Positions 37,819 through 45,608 of a stretch of DNA of 64,000 nt are shown one piece after another. Source of the DNA: Leptospira venezuelensis. GTDB taxonomy: Bacteria; Spirochaetota; Leptospiria; Leptospirales; Leptospiraceae. How positions within the stretch are numbered: the first letter of the stretch is position 1; each line of letters begins with the position of its first letter. Location: contig NZ_NETS01000011.1 of NCBI RefSeq assembly GCF_002150035.1, forward strand, positions 310,001 to 374,000, in the 5' to 3' direction. The notes beneath the pieces were generated by a model. That model saw only the letters and a list, made by a program, of their open reading frames with translations. It made no database searches and was not told the DNA's origin. The position numbers were made by a program, and so were the translations under genes.

Positions 37819-38421
37819 ATGTCTGAGACTGAAAAAATATCCGAAGTAATCGAAGAATTAGCCGGTAGCAAAATTTCCAAAAAGTTCATCGACCATAGAA
37901 AGATTTTCTTATGGGGAGCGGTTACAGATGAATCCGCAAAAGACATCGTAGGCAAACTACTCTATCTAGAAATGGCTGATCCAGGAAAAGAAATTACATT
38001 CTATATCAATAGTCCCGGAGGAGTTGTTACTTCAGGACTTACCATCTTCGACACAATGAAGATGATCTCTTCTCCAGTTCATACTGTATGTATGGGACTT
38101 GCAGCGTCTATGGGATCCGTCTTACTCGCAGCTGGAGTCAAAGGAAAAAGATCCATCTGGCCTAATGGTAAAGTTATGATCCACCAACCTAGCATCGGTG
38201 GACAGATTGTAGCTCCAGCAACCGACCTACAGATCCACGCCGAAGAAATCCTAAAGACTAGAGCAAGATTGAACCAAATTCTTGCAGAAGCTTGCGGTCA
38301 ACCTGTTGAAAAGCTGGAAGAAGATACAGACCGAGACTATTATATGGATGCAGAAGAAGCGATCAAATACGGGATCGTAGACACTCTCGCTACCAAAATC
38401 GAATTCCCTAAACTAAATTAA
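37819..38421 (+). CDS. clpP: ATP-dependent Clp protease proteolytic subunit
   Basis: The 200-residue protease subunit has the catalytic triad Ser97 (MGLAASMGS), His122 (VMIHQP) and Asp171 (EEDTDRD), and the YINSPGGVVTSGL segment. An AAGGGAG ribosome site 7 bases before ATG 37819 fixes the start; a longer frame lies inside ftsB. It is likely one of two ClpP paralogues, as in other Leptospira. No clpX or clpA is adjacent; clpB lies about 8 kb on. Confidence 0.94.
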   Translation: MSETEKISEVIEELAGSKISKKFIDHRKIFLWGAVTDESAKDIVGKLLYLEMADPGKEITFYINSPGGVVTSGLTIFDTMKMISSPVHTVCMGLAASMGSVLLAAGVKGKRSIWPNGKVMIHQPSIGGQIVAPATDLQIHAEEILKTRARLNQILAEACGQPVEKLEEDTDRDYYMDAEEAIKYGIVDTLATKIEFPKLN

Positions 38422-38433
38422 GGTTTTATAATT

Positions 38434-38790
38434 TTGTCTGGTCCCTCTTCCTTAGAAGAAACCGTTCGCTCCTTTCTGGAAACAATTCCGGAAGGAGCTC
38501 CTTCTTCCGAAAAAGAAATGCCTTCCCTTTTTCTGGAATTCTCTGAGCTATTATTTGAGAATCCGGAACATACTTCTGAGAAAATTTTAATCTCTGATCT
38601 TGGTGGTTTCGAATTAGATGAGTTTTTGAATTTCTATTTGGAAGATATGTTTCCCGATGATTCAAAGATCAGGGAGAAGGGAAAAGTATTTCTTAAAAAG
38701 TTCAGAAAGTTCTTAGATAAAAAATCAATTTTAAAAAAAGAACAAGAAGAAGAGTGGAAAGAGTTTTTTAAAGAAAACGAAATCCGTTGA
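38434..38790 (+). CDS. Small acidic hypothetical protein
   Basis: The 118-residue protein starts at TTG 38434 behind an AAGG 12 bases away and is rich in Glu, Lys and Phe. The C-terminal half is helical and charged (KGKVFLKKFRKFLDKK). No domain is recognised. It lies 12 bases after clpP and 3 bases before a hydrolase, so it sits in the same run of genes. Confidence 0.6.
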   Translation: MSGPSSLEETVRSFLETIPEGAPSSEKEMPSLFLEFSELLFENPEHTSEKILISDLGGFELDEFLNFYLEDMFPDDSKIREKGKVFLKKFRKFLDKKSILKKEQEEEWKEFFKENEIR

Positions 38791-38793
38791 TTT

Positions 38794-39795
38794 ATGGAAG
38801 CCTCTCATTTTCGACCTAAAAGATTCGTCTCGGGCAAACACGCTCAGACTATTTATAGCACTCTTTTCCCTCCTGAAAATCCACTTAGGACTTCTTATTA
38901 CTGCGAAGACATTCTTTTAACTGTAAGCGGAGAATCAGGAGATAAACTTTGGTTAGAACATAATCCTCCAGTTTCTTCCTATCGAAAGAGTGCAATACCT
39001 TCAAATGGAACTTACATTTTAATGATCCATGGAATGGAAGGTGATTCAGAAAGTTCTTATTTAGTGTCTCTTGCAACCTCTGCTTTAGAAAGAGGATACG
39101 GCATCATCCGTATGAATCTACGAAATTGCGGAAGAGGAAGAGGTTTCGCAAAAAAATCGTATTACGCGGGACAATCGGAAGATGTTCAGGATGTTCTAGA
39201 TTATATCCACGAGTATCTGAGTAAAAAGATCTTTGTGTCTGGATTTTCTCTCTCTGCAAATCTAGTTTTGAAATTTTTTGGAGAATCCAGAAATCATAAG
39301 TCTATCGCATTCTCCTCAGTTTCCCCTCCGCTGGACCTTGCAAAAAATTGTGATTTTATAGATTCACTTTCTGGAAGATTTTATAGAAGTCATTTTATTA
39401 GCAGTTTTAAAAAGAAGATCAAAGAAGGAATTATAGAACTAACTCCCCTTCAGTTGGAAAACTTAAAAAAGGTCAGAACGTTCTTCGACTTCGACGATAT
39501 GATCACCGCTCCTTCTTTTGGATATCCTAGCGCGATGGAATATTACAAAAAGAACTCATGTATCAATTATATACAATCCATCACTCATCCAGGGATCTTA
39601 ATCCATGCAGAAGATGATCCAGTAGTTCCTTTATTCGAATGGAATTCTATCGACTGGTCTAAACTTCCGAATTTAAAAACCATTCTGACAAAACAAGGTG
39701 GCCATGTGGGATTTGTAACTGATTCCAATCCTGACCTTCCAGATGGCCGTTGGCTTACTAAAATTCTGCTGGATTATTTCGATTCCAAATTATAA
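38794..39795 (+). CDS. YheT-like alpha/beta hydrolase
   Basis: The 333-residue protein has the YheT/UPF0017 layout: N-terminal FRPKRFVSGKHAQTIYSTLFP, HGMEGDSESSY, MNLRNCGRGRG, nucleophile VSGFSLSANLVLKF (GFSLS instead of GFSLGGN), AEDDPVVP and His in QGGHVGFV. The triad Ser, Asp and His is present. Substrates of YheT homologues are mostly unknown; some are lipid or ester hydrolases. Confidence 0.88.
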   Translation: MEASHFRPKRFVSGKHAQTIYSTLFPPENPLRTSYYCEDILLTVSGESGDKLWLEHNPPVSSYRKSAIPSNGTYILMIHGMEGDSESSYLVSLATSALERGYGIIRMNLRNCGRGRGFAKKSYYAGQSEDVQDVLDYIHEYLSKKIFVSGFSLSANLVLKFFGESRNHKSIAFSSVSPPLDLAKNCDFIDSLSGRFYRSHFISSFKKKIKEGIIELTPLQLENLKKVRTFFDFDDMITAPSFGYPSAMEYYKKNSCINYIQSITHPGILIHAEDDPVVPLFEWNSIDWSKLPNLKTILTKQGGHVGFVTDSNPDLPDGRWLTKILLDYFDSKL

Positions 39796-39822
39796 TCTGC
39801 TGCCTGAAACCAGCTTAAACAA

Positions 39823-40368
39823 GTGAATTCCAAACAGATCTCTTCCAAACCCAAAAAACCTCTTCCCGCCTCCTTCTTCATAGTGGTTTCCTATGAAAAT
39901 GAAGAGGCCTATTATCGTTTAAAAGAAAAAGCAGAAGATACATTTTCTCAGGCATTATACGAATCAAAACCTCTTCCCAAATGGACCCATCAATTTGAGA
40001 ATTTTTTAGATTCTCCTATCGGGAGATTTACTCGTATTCTTTCTTTGAAGCGCAGGATATCCAGAGAAGAGCTTCCCAGCCTACAGAAAGAATGTACCAA
40101 ATTCCAGACAACTCTCAGGAAATCGGATGAATCTATCCGTATCCTCCCAGGCTATCTCACTCCTTACAATTTAGTTTTAGCTTCCTTGGAAGAAGATCTC
40201 CATAGAATATACATGTTCCATGGTGTCTTTGCAGAGATTATTTATACTTACCAGGGACAAAAATGGATCCCTCAAAACTCTTCTTCTGATTTTTTTAAAC
40301 ACCCTGAAGTTCTATATTTTTTTACTAATTTACGAGAATCTTATGTTAGCTCTTTGGAAAAACGTTAA
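39823..40368 (+). CDS. Hypothetical protein
   Basis: The 181-residue protein starts at GTG 39823 and has a mixed helix/strand composition (for example YYRLKEKAEDTFSQALYESKPLP) with no recognised motif. It lies 27 bases after the hydrolase and overlaps the next lipoprotein gene by 26 bases, so it belongs to the same run of genes. Confidence 0.6.
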   Translation: MNSKQISSKPKKPLPASFFIVVSYENEEAYYRLKEKAEDTFSQALYESKPLPKWTHQFENFLDSPIGRFTRILSLKRRISREELPSLQKECTKFQTTLRKSDESIRILPGYLTPYNLVLASLEEDLHRIYMFHGVFAEIIYTYQGQKWIPQNSSSDFFKHPEVLYFFTNLRESYVSSLEKR

Positions 40369-40915
40369 ACTAATATCTTTATCTCTGATTGTATTCGCGG
40401 CCTGCGAACCTTCTGTTCTTTCCGTAAGCAATGTGGAACTTTGTGACTATTTCACAAGAGATGGAGTTTGCAGAGAACCTTCTCCTTTGAATAAAAAATA
40501 TTCAGTCGATATTCCAAATGTCAAAAAGCCAAATACCTGGGAAGAATTAGGAAATTATCTCTATTTTCATGCTCGTGAAACTCCAGGATTCGTTCTTCGA
40601 ATGAATCGCAAAATGAGTCCCGAAGAAAGAAAACAGATCCAAGAGACTTACTTTGCAATGTATGAATTTGCTGGTGTAAAGGGTAAAATGGAAGGTTTTG
40701 AGATTGGAGAAGATTGGATCGGTTCTTTTAATTATCTAGGTTCTATGGTCAAAGAAAAACAGAAAAAGGAAAACCGTTTAGGTCAATATCCTTACGAGAC
40801 GTCCATCTTTCCTACTGATATGGAATTTACCTGGTCTGCAAAAGGGATAAAAGGTAGTACGAAGACAAGAATTGACTTTGTATATCACGTTCTTCCTGCA
40901 GAAAAAGCTCCTTGA
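40343..40915 (+). CDS. Predicted lipoprotein of unknown function
   Basis: The 190-residue protein begins MLALWKNVKLISLSLIVFAAC with a lipobox FAAC and probable lipidation at Cys21. The mature part has Cys pairs (VELCDYFTRDGVCREP) and a beta-rich end. ATG 40343 is preferred because the signal starts there; a longer frame in the track lies entirely over the previous gene. No family is recognised. Confidence 0.7.
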   Translation: MLALWKNVKLISLSLIVFAACEPSVLSVSNVELCDYFTRDGVCREPSPLNKKYSVDIPNVKKPNTWEELGNYLYFHARETPGFVLRMNRKMSPEERKQIQETYFAMYEFAGVKGKMEGFEIGEDWIGSFNYLGSMVKEKQKKENRLGQYPYETSIFPTDMEFTWSAKGIKGSTKTRIDFVYHVLPAEKAP

Positions 40916-40945
40916 ACTTTTCCGTAAAAAGAGAATCCGATTTTC

Positions 40946-41698
40946 CTAATATGTTTCGAAGATCTGGGCTGGATTCAAGAAGATCTGGCCTATACTTAAA
41001 TCCAAAGTAAAATACGCGAAAAATCCTAATACAATAGCCGACACTACCGGGATAAGTAGATTATCATCTACAATCCCATTCCAATAAGTTCCACTATAAA
41101 GTTCAGTTACTGCAGCTGCGATCACAGCAGGCAGCACTAAAATTATATTCTGCAAAAACTCTCCGGAAGAAAATTGGTAGATTCCAAGTTCTCTTGAACC
41201 CGATTGAATTACATAAATAAACCATAAACCTACAATTGTAGAAGATAGAATGAAAGCTAAAATTCCTTCTTTGGATTTTCCATTAGAAAATCTATTCTTC
41301 CCGAAATGAGTTCCAACCCAAGCGGCCATCGGATCTCCGATCACTAAAAATAATAAAGAAAGAATCGCAATATCAGGAGGAAAGAAGAAGACAACTAACG
41401 TGATAGAAAGAAAATACGGGAAGGTTCCGTTGATCCTGGACTTCTCCTCTTCTTTTAATAAAGGACCAGCGAACTTTACAAATACTGTTTGAACGATTGG
41501 AATATGGAACCTTGCCCATTCTAATAAAACCAAAAGTCCAAGGCATAGAACGAGTAAGATTGTTAGAATGGCACGGGTAGCATACACTAACAAAAATTGT
41601 CCGTGAAATACATCGAAATAATAGAAGGCAGGAATGATCAGTCCAAGCATATGCCAGGCTTTTCTAAAATAATTAAAAGAAGTTTTTTCAGATTTCAT
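40946..41698 (-). CDS. Dolichol kinase/CdsA-like CTP-dependent membrane protein
   Basis: The 250-residue protein has about seven membrane helices and the motif VIGDPMAAWVGTHFGKNRFSNGKSKEG, typical of the SEC59/dolichol kinase and phosphatidate cytidylyltransferase group. These enzymes use CTP to phosphorylate or activate a lipid alcohol. The exact lipid substrate is not clear. A STAS-domain gene is 37 bases upstream on the same strand. Confidence 0.82.
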   Translation of the reverse strand: MKSEKTSFNYFRKAWHMLGLIIPAFYYFDVFHGQFLLVYATRAILTILLVLCLGLLVLLEWARFHIPIVQTVFVKFAGPLLKEEEKSRINGTFPYFLSITLVVFFFPPDIAILSLLFLVIGDPMAAWVGTHFGKNRFSNGKSKEGILAFILSSTIVGLWFIYVIQSGSRELGIYQFSSGEFLQNIILVLPAVIAAAVTELYSGTYWNGIVDDNLLIPVVSAIVLGFFAYFTLDLSIGQIFLNPAQIFETY

Positions 41699-41735
41699 TT
41701 TCTATTTCCGAGAGTCCGTCTTAGATCCAAGAATA

Positions 41736-42086
41736 TCAACGTTTAGAAGCCATTTTTAAGGCGGCCTCTTCGTCGTTTGCGATTAGGAAAAATCCACTCA
41801 AACCCGCCATTTTAAAAACATTGATCACTGCTTTAGAGATATTTACAAGGACGAGTTTATTTTTGCTGGCAAAACTGGATTGGCTTACTTCCTTTAAGGC
41901 CTGGACCCCTGTGGAGGATACCAAATGTACGTCTTCCATATCCATGATGACCGGTCCCTGGCGAACTGCCAAGGAAAGCACATCCTTAAATTTTTTCTCC
42001 GTAAAGGAGTTGATAGAACCCTGCAATTTCAGAACTTGAACGCTGTCTATCTTTTCCGTTGAGATGATAATCTCGTTCAGGATCAT
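41736..42086 (-). CDS. STAS-domain anti-sigma-factor antagonist-like protein
   Basis: The 116-residue protein from ATG 42086 is a single STAS domain: VQVLKLQGSINSFTEKKFKDVL, VIMDMEDVHLVSSTGVQALKEV (the S-S-T-G site where SpoIIAA-like proteins are phosphorylated) and KLVLVNISKAVINVFKMAGL. No anti-sigma kinase or phosphatase is next to it, so the partner must be elsewhere. A TTG start six codons earlier is possible. It is divergent from a membrane-protein gene. Confidence 0.86.
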   Translation of the reverse strand: MILNEIIISTEKIDSVQVLKLQGSINSFTEKKFKDVLSLAVRQGPVIMDMEDVHLVSSTGVQALKEVSQSSFASKNKLVLVNISKAVINVFKMAGLSGFFLIANDEEAALKMASKR

Positions 42087-42131
42087 AACGGTTCGATTCG
42101 TCAAGATACCGTAATTTCATAATAGATACAA

Positions 42132-42836
42132 ATGGTTTTTCTATTCTTCACCTCAGCTTATCTGTTTTTCAAAACCTATGGATTTCCATTCTCCGGTTCC
42201 TTGGTACTTTGTCTTACCATCGCATTTTCCCAGTTCCATTCTTCTAAAACGCTTAGGCCAAATCTCAGTTTTTTACTATTCCCAGCCTCTCTATGTGCAC
42301 TTTCTTTTTGGGACGGAACGTCTGCAGAATTCATTTTGGATCTGGTGTCTTTAAGTCTTGCTGGATTGATTTCTTCAGGTGGTTTTTCTTTTTTAGGAAG
42401 TCGTTCTCCAGCCTTTAGGGAGACTTTAGGAGTCCTTATATTGGCCGGTTCCTGTATCCTTTCTTTTTCGAGAAGGGAACTTTCACCTTTTTTAATCCCG
42501 GCACTTTCCTTATTTCTAATTTTATCTATTCCGAAACGGATTCGTATTATTATTTTAGGACTTTGTGTTTTACTTTCAGGAATCTGGATTTTGTATGAGC
42601 CGGCTCATCCTGGCTTAGAACCTTCCCTATTCAAATCAGTATTGTTATTTTCTGGAATGATTTGGGTCATCTGGCAAGGAAAGAAGGACCTTCTTAGTAA
42701 CGTCTTATTTTCCGCCTTCTTCCTTCTTATATGCCTATCCAAGCCGGGAGAAGAGTTGATGATCCTCACCTGCGGACTCTTTTTTTCCTACTTGCAAGAA
42801 GCGGCCTGGGGCCTAGACTCAGGAACTGAAGTTTAA
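42132..42836 (+). CDS. Hydrophobic membrane protein of unknown function
   Basis: The 234-residue protein is made almost wholly of hydrophobic segments, about eight possible helices (for example GLISSGGFSFLGS, PALSLFLILSIPKRIRIIILG). No family is recognised. It may be cotranscribed with the small gene that follows by 18 bases. Confidence 0.65.
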   Translation: MVFLFFTSAYLFFKTYGFPFSGSLVLCLTIAFSQFHSSKTLRPNLSFLLFPASLCALSFWDGTSAEFILDLVSLSLAGLISSGGFSFLGSRSPAFRETLGVLILAGSCILSFSRRELSPFLIPALSLFLILSIPKRIRIIILGLCVLLSGIWILYEPAHPGLEPSLFKSVLLFSGMIWVIWQGKKDLLSNVLFSAFFLLICLSKPGEELMILTCGLFFSYLQEAAWGLDSGTEV

Positions 42837-42854
42837 AGTTCCAGGTCTTATTCC

Positions 42855-43202
42855 ATGAAAATTAAAGTGGCACATCTTTTACGCAAAACGGAAGAAATAG
42901 ATCGAGACCTGACCGAACTAGGCAAGATCAAGGATAGAATTGCAGCAGACCGAGATTATTCCGAATCTTTAAAAGTATCTATTGGAGCTGAGATGGATAA
43001 GCTCTCTTCTCAAAAACAAGAGATGCTTTCAATGAAGACAAAGGAAACTCCATCTGATTGGAATTCTTCCGGCAATCCTTCAGGCGCGAGGGCAGCCGAA
43101 GGACTTTACCAAGACAACGAAAAACGCCTAACTCGCGAAATATCCGTTGAAATCCAAGGTAAGAAGCAGCAACCTGCCCGAAAGACCATCCATAAATACT
43201 AG
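42855..43202 (+). CDS. Small coiled-coil hypothetical protein
   Basis: The 115-residue protein has a helical, charged N-terminal half (KTEEIDRDLTELGKIKDRIAADRD) that probably forms a coiled coil and a disordered basic C-terminal part. No domain is recognised. It lies between a membrane protein and a lipoprotein in the same direction, with spacings of 18 and 40 bases. Confidence 0.65.
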   Translation: MKIKVAHLLRKTEEIDRDLTELGKIKDRIAADRDYSESLKVSIGAEMDKLSSQKQEMLSMKTKETPSDWNSSGNPSGARAAEGLYQDNEKRLTREISVEIQGKKQQPARKTIHKY

Positions 43203-43242
43203 TCTTTTCGGAATTCGAAAAGAACGGGTTATATAAAACAAC

Positions 43243-44778
43243 ATGAACAAAAAAATAATCGTACTCTCCTTCCTGGCGGCATTACTCTTTCAGTGTAATT
43301 CAGATTCGGAAGCATTAGCCTCTTTCAAAGGTGGCACAGTAACCAGAAAAGAACTCAGGAACTTCTACCAATTAAATACAGGCGGACGCAAGCCAGAGCC
43401 GAATCATCCTACCAAAGAAGAACAAACTCAACTTCTCGAAACCTTAGGTCTTTTCAAATTGATCTCTTTGTACAATACAGAAAAGAAAATTGTATCTGAA
43501 GATGAATTAGCTGTTTTTCTAAAATATTCTAAACCTCAAATGGCTGCTTCTTTCCTGCAAAGAAATTTGGCAGAAAAGTTAGAACAAGTTGGTAAGTTAA
43601 AATTCGCTTTCGTTCGAGCAATTGCAGTTTTTTCTTTCGATCCTAAAGACGAAGCTGTTACTAGACAGAGAGCTCAAAATATTTTCGACGGGATCCAAAA
43701 ACTTTCCGACAAAAAAGAAATCATTCAATATGTAGTGGATCATACCGACCAACCTGCATACAAAGCAGTGGGTGGATTATTAGAACCGCAATGTTTGAAT
43801 TGTGGAAACGATCCGAACTTAGCTTTTTACCAAGAAGCTGCTGAGAATCAAGGAAAATGGATCTTAAAAGAGATCGACGACCAACTTCCTCCAGGAGCAG
43901 ATCCTAAAACTCCAAGAAAGAAAAAATTCCTGATCTTAAGAGTAGAAAGAGTAGAAACAATCTACGCATCAAGAGTTGGAAAATTTTTCTCCAAAGAATT
44001 TGGAAAACTAAAAAATCTCGCTAAAAAATATCTTGAGACTCCAGATCTCCCTGACCAGATCAAAGCAGATATCAAACGCAATTATCTAGATCTGAAAGTA
44101 GATGAAATCGCTCCTCGTTACGAAGACTTTATGAAAAAAAGATTCTTGTTCAGCGCAGTTAGCGAGCAGGAAGAGCAATTAGTGAAAAATGCCGGTTTCG
44201 AAAAGGCAAATATCACTCAGGAAAACTTGAACACGTTCAATCATGATTCCGTTCTATTGACTAATACTAAAACAGGCGAAACTGTTAAGTTCAAAGATGT
44301 TTTGAGCGAGTTGGAACAATTAGCAAAACAAAGCGGCCTTGATTCTTCTAAACTAGACGATAAGGCGAATGTGCTCCAATTTTTCAGACAACAATATGTT
44401 TGGTATAAAATAGCTGATCATTCTACCGAATTGAAAGAAGCTTTAGAATCTAAAGATTTCCAAGATATGTTCAATGTAATGAAATTATACATTGTTCAAC
44501 CTTTGGTATTCAAAAGAGAACTTCCAAATGATGTAACAGTTTCGGAAGCAGAAATGAGAGAGCAATATGAGGCTGCCAAAATGTTCTCTTATTCTAAGTC
44601 AAATCCGAACAATCCTCAAGACAGAATCCCTATGCCTTATGGGGAAGTTAGAGAAAGAATTAAAGAAGATTTAATCAGAGCTAAGAAACAAAACTTTGTT
44701 AGAGATCTTACTCAAAAGCTTAAAACAGATTATCAATTTATTCTGGATTCAAGCAGATTGAAAGAAGGTAAGATCTAA
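43243..44778 (+). CDS. Large predicted lipoprotein, SurA/parvulin-like
   Basis: The 511-residue protein has signal MNKKIIVLSFLAALLFQC with lipidated Cys18. The mature part begins GGTVTRKELRNFYQL, the pattern at the start of peptidyl-prolyl isomerase/SurA-type chaperones, and has long helical stretches with two Cys (PQCLNCGN). A clear parvulin catalytic core is not obvious, so the role as outer-membrane chaperone is an inference. It is followed by a field of hairpins. Confidence 0.7.
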   Translation: MNKKIIVLSFLAALLFQCNSDSEALASFKGGTVTRKELRNFYQLNTGGRKPEPNHPTKEEQTQLLETLGLFKLISLYNTEKKIVSEDELAVFLKYSKPQMAASFLQRNLAEKLEQVGKLKFAFVRAIAVFSFDPKDEAVTRQRAQNIFDGIQKLSDKKEIIQYVVDHTDQPAYKAVGGLLEPQCLNCGNDPNLAFYQEAAENQGKWILKEIDDQLPPGADPKTPRKKKFLILRVERVETIYASRVGKFFSKEFGKLKNLAKKYLETPDLPDQIKADIKRNYLDLKVDEIAPRYEDFMKKRFLFSAVSEQEEQLVKNAGFEKANITQENLNTFNHDSVLLTNTKTGETVKFKDVLSELEQLAKQSGLDSSKLDDKANVLQFFRQQYVWYKIADHSTELKEALESKDFQDMFNVMKLYIVQPLVFKRELPNDVTVSEAEMREQYEAAKMFSYSKSNPNNPQDRIPMPYGEVRERIKEDLIRAKKQNFVRDLTQKLKTDYQFILDSSRLKEGKI

Positions 44779-44786
44779 TCGGTTAT

Positions 44787-44808
44787 TCTAAGTTATATAT
44801 AACTTAGA
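44787..44808. promoter_or_regulatory. Perfect 22-bp palindrome
   Basis: TCTAAGTTATA and its exact complement meet without a spacer, 8 bases after the upstream stop. It could be a regulator site or a weak terminator; no T run follows. Confidence 0.5.
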
Positions 44809-44818
44809 TATCCCCGTT

Positions 44819-44862
44819 CAGTAGTCCGAAAAGGTTATAGACCTTTATACTTCGGACTACTG
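44819..44862. promoter_or_regulatory. 44-bp inverted repeat with inner repeat
   Basis: Perfect 12-bp arms CAGTAGTCCGAA (44819-44830) and TTCGGACTACTG (44851-44862) contain a second pair AAGGT/ACCTT (44831-44835 and 44841-44845). It has no T tract on either side. It may fold in RNA or bind a regulator; function not determined. Confidence 0.5.
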
Positions 44863-45033
44863 ACCGTGTTCTATAATCTTCAATAAGTCTAACGGCCTTT
44901 TTTTATAGATTAAGACTTCAAATGCTTGATTCTTATTCTTATCTCTCTTACTATTAGCCCACTTTGGAAAAAATTTCTATACTTAGATGCCTCTTGGGCA
45001 CTATGGAAATTTATTCTTGAGGCAAAGTAAGGT

Positions 45034-45045
45034 CGTTTTAAAACG
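45034..45045. promoter_or_regulatory. Palindrome CGTTTTAAAACG before the tandem-HTH gene
   Basis: This perfect 12-bp palindrome lies 19 bases before the start codon and close to its AAGGGG ribosome site, the typical place for an autoregulator to bind. Confidence 0.45.
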
Positions 45046-45063
45046 GTTAAAAAGGGGAAAAGA

Positions 45064-45489
45064 ATGAACAACCACATCTATATGCTCCGTAAAAAACGGG
45101 GAATCAAGCAATATGATATGGCAAGGGCTTTGGGTGTATCCCCTAGCTACCTTTCCAAAATTGAAACCGGAAGCCAAGCGCCTACTGAAAAATTCAGACA
45201 AGCTTGCGCTAAATATTTGAAAACGACATTAGATAAGCTATTTAACGAAAGTCCGGTCGAAGAGGTTTATCCTGAATTCAGCCAAGGACTTACCAATAAA
45301 CTCTGGGCAAAGCGCAGAGAATTGGGAATCAAACAATATGATATGGCTAAAAAATTAAAGGTCTCTACTCCTTTCCTTTCTAAAGTGGAGTTAGGATTAT
45401 TAGAGCCGCCTGAAGATTTCAAGAGCATGGCTTCTAAAGTTTTAAAAATGAAAAAAGAGGAATTATTTCTACATAAAGTAGAATTCTAA
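45064..45489 (+). CDS. Tandem XRE-type helix-turn-helix protein
   Basis: The 141-residue protein carries two XRE-type DNA-binding domains. Residues 7-60 (LRKKRGIKQYDMARALGVSPSYLSKIETG) are repeated at 80-133 (LWAKRRELGIKQYDMAKKLKVSTPFLSKVELG), showing an internal duplication. Two binding domains in one chain suggest binding to two half-sites or to repeated sites. No other domain, such as a sensor, is present. The ribosome site AAGGGG is 7 bases before the ATG. A field of palindromes upstream suggests self-regulation. The regulated genes are not known. Confidence 0.88.
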   Translation: MNNHIYMLRKKRGIKQYDMARALGVSPSYLSKIETGSQAPTEKFRQACAKYLKTTLDKLFNESPVEEVYPEFSQGLTNKLWAKRRELGIKQYDMAKKLKVSTPFLSKVELGLLEPPEDFKSMASKVLKMKKEELFLHKVEF

Positions 45490-45566
45490 ATCGAACACGG
45501 GAGGTTATACTCCCGTAAAGCAATACTGCACATTCTTTTCCCTTATTCAATGTGCTGTACTTAGTG

Positions 45567-45599
45567 AAACCCCAGGTTTGTAAAACCCGGGGTTTTTTA
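45567..45599. terminator. Bidirectional terminator between the HTH gene and clpB
   Basis: AAACCCC (45567-45573) and GGGGTTT (45589-45595), with inner GGTTT/AAACC, form a strong hairpin followed by TTTTTT. It can end both the plus-strand HTH transcript and the minus-strand clpB transcript. Confidence 0.8.
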
Positions 45600-45608
45600 T
45601 TTTCTTAG

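Noticed and set aside
45001..45201. 66-codon frame opposite the tandem-HTH gene
   Set aside because: It is a mirror of a real gene with a clear ribosome site on the other strand.
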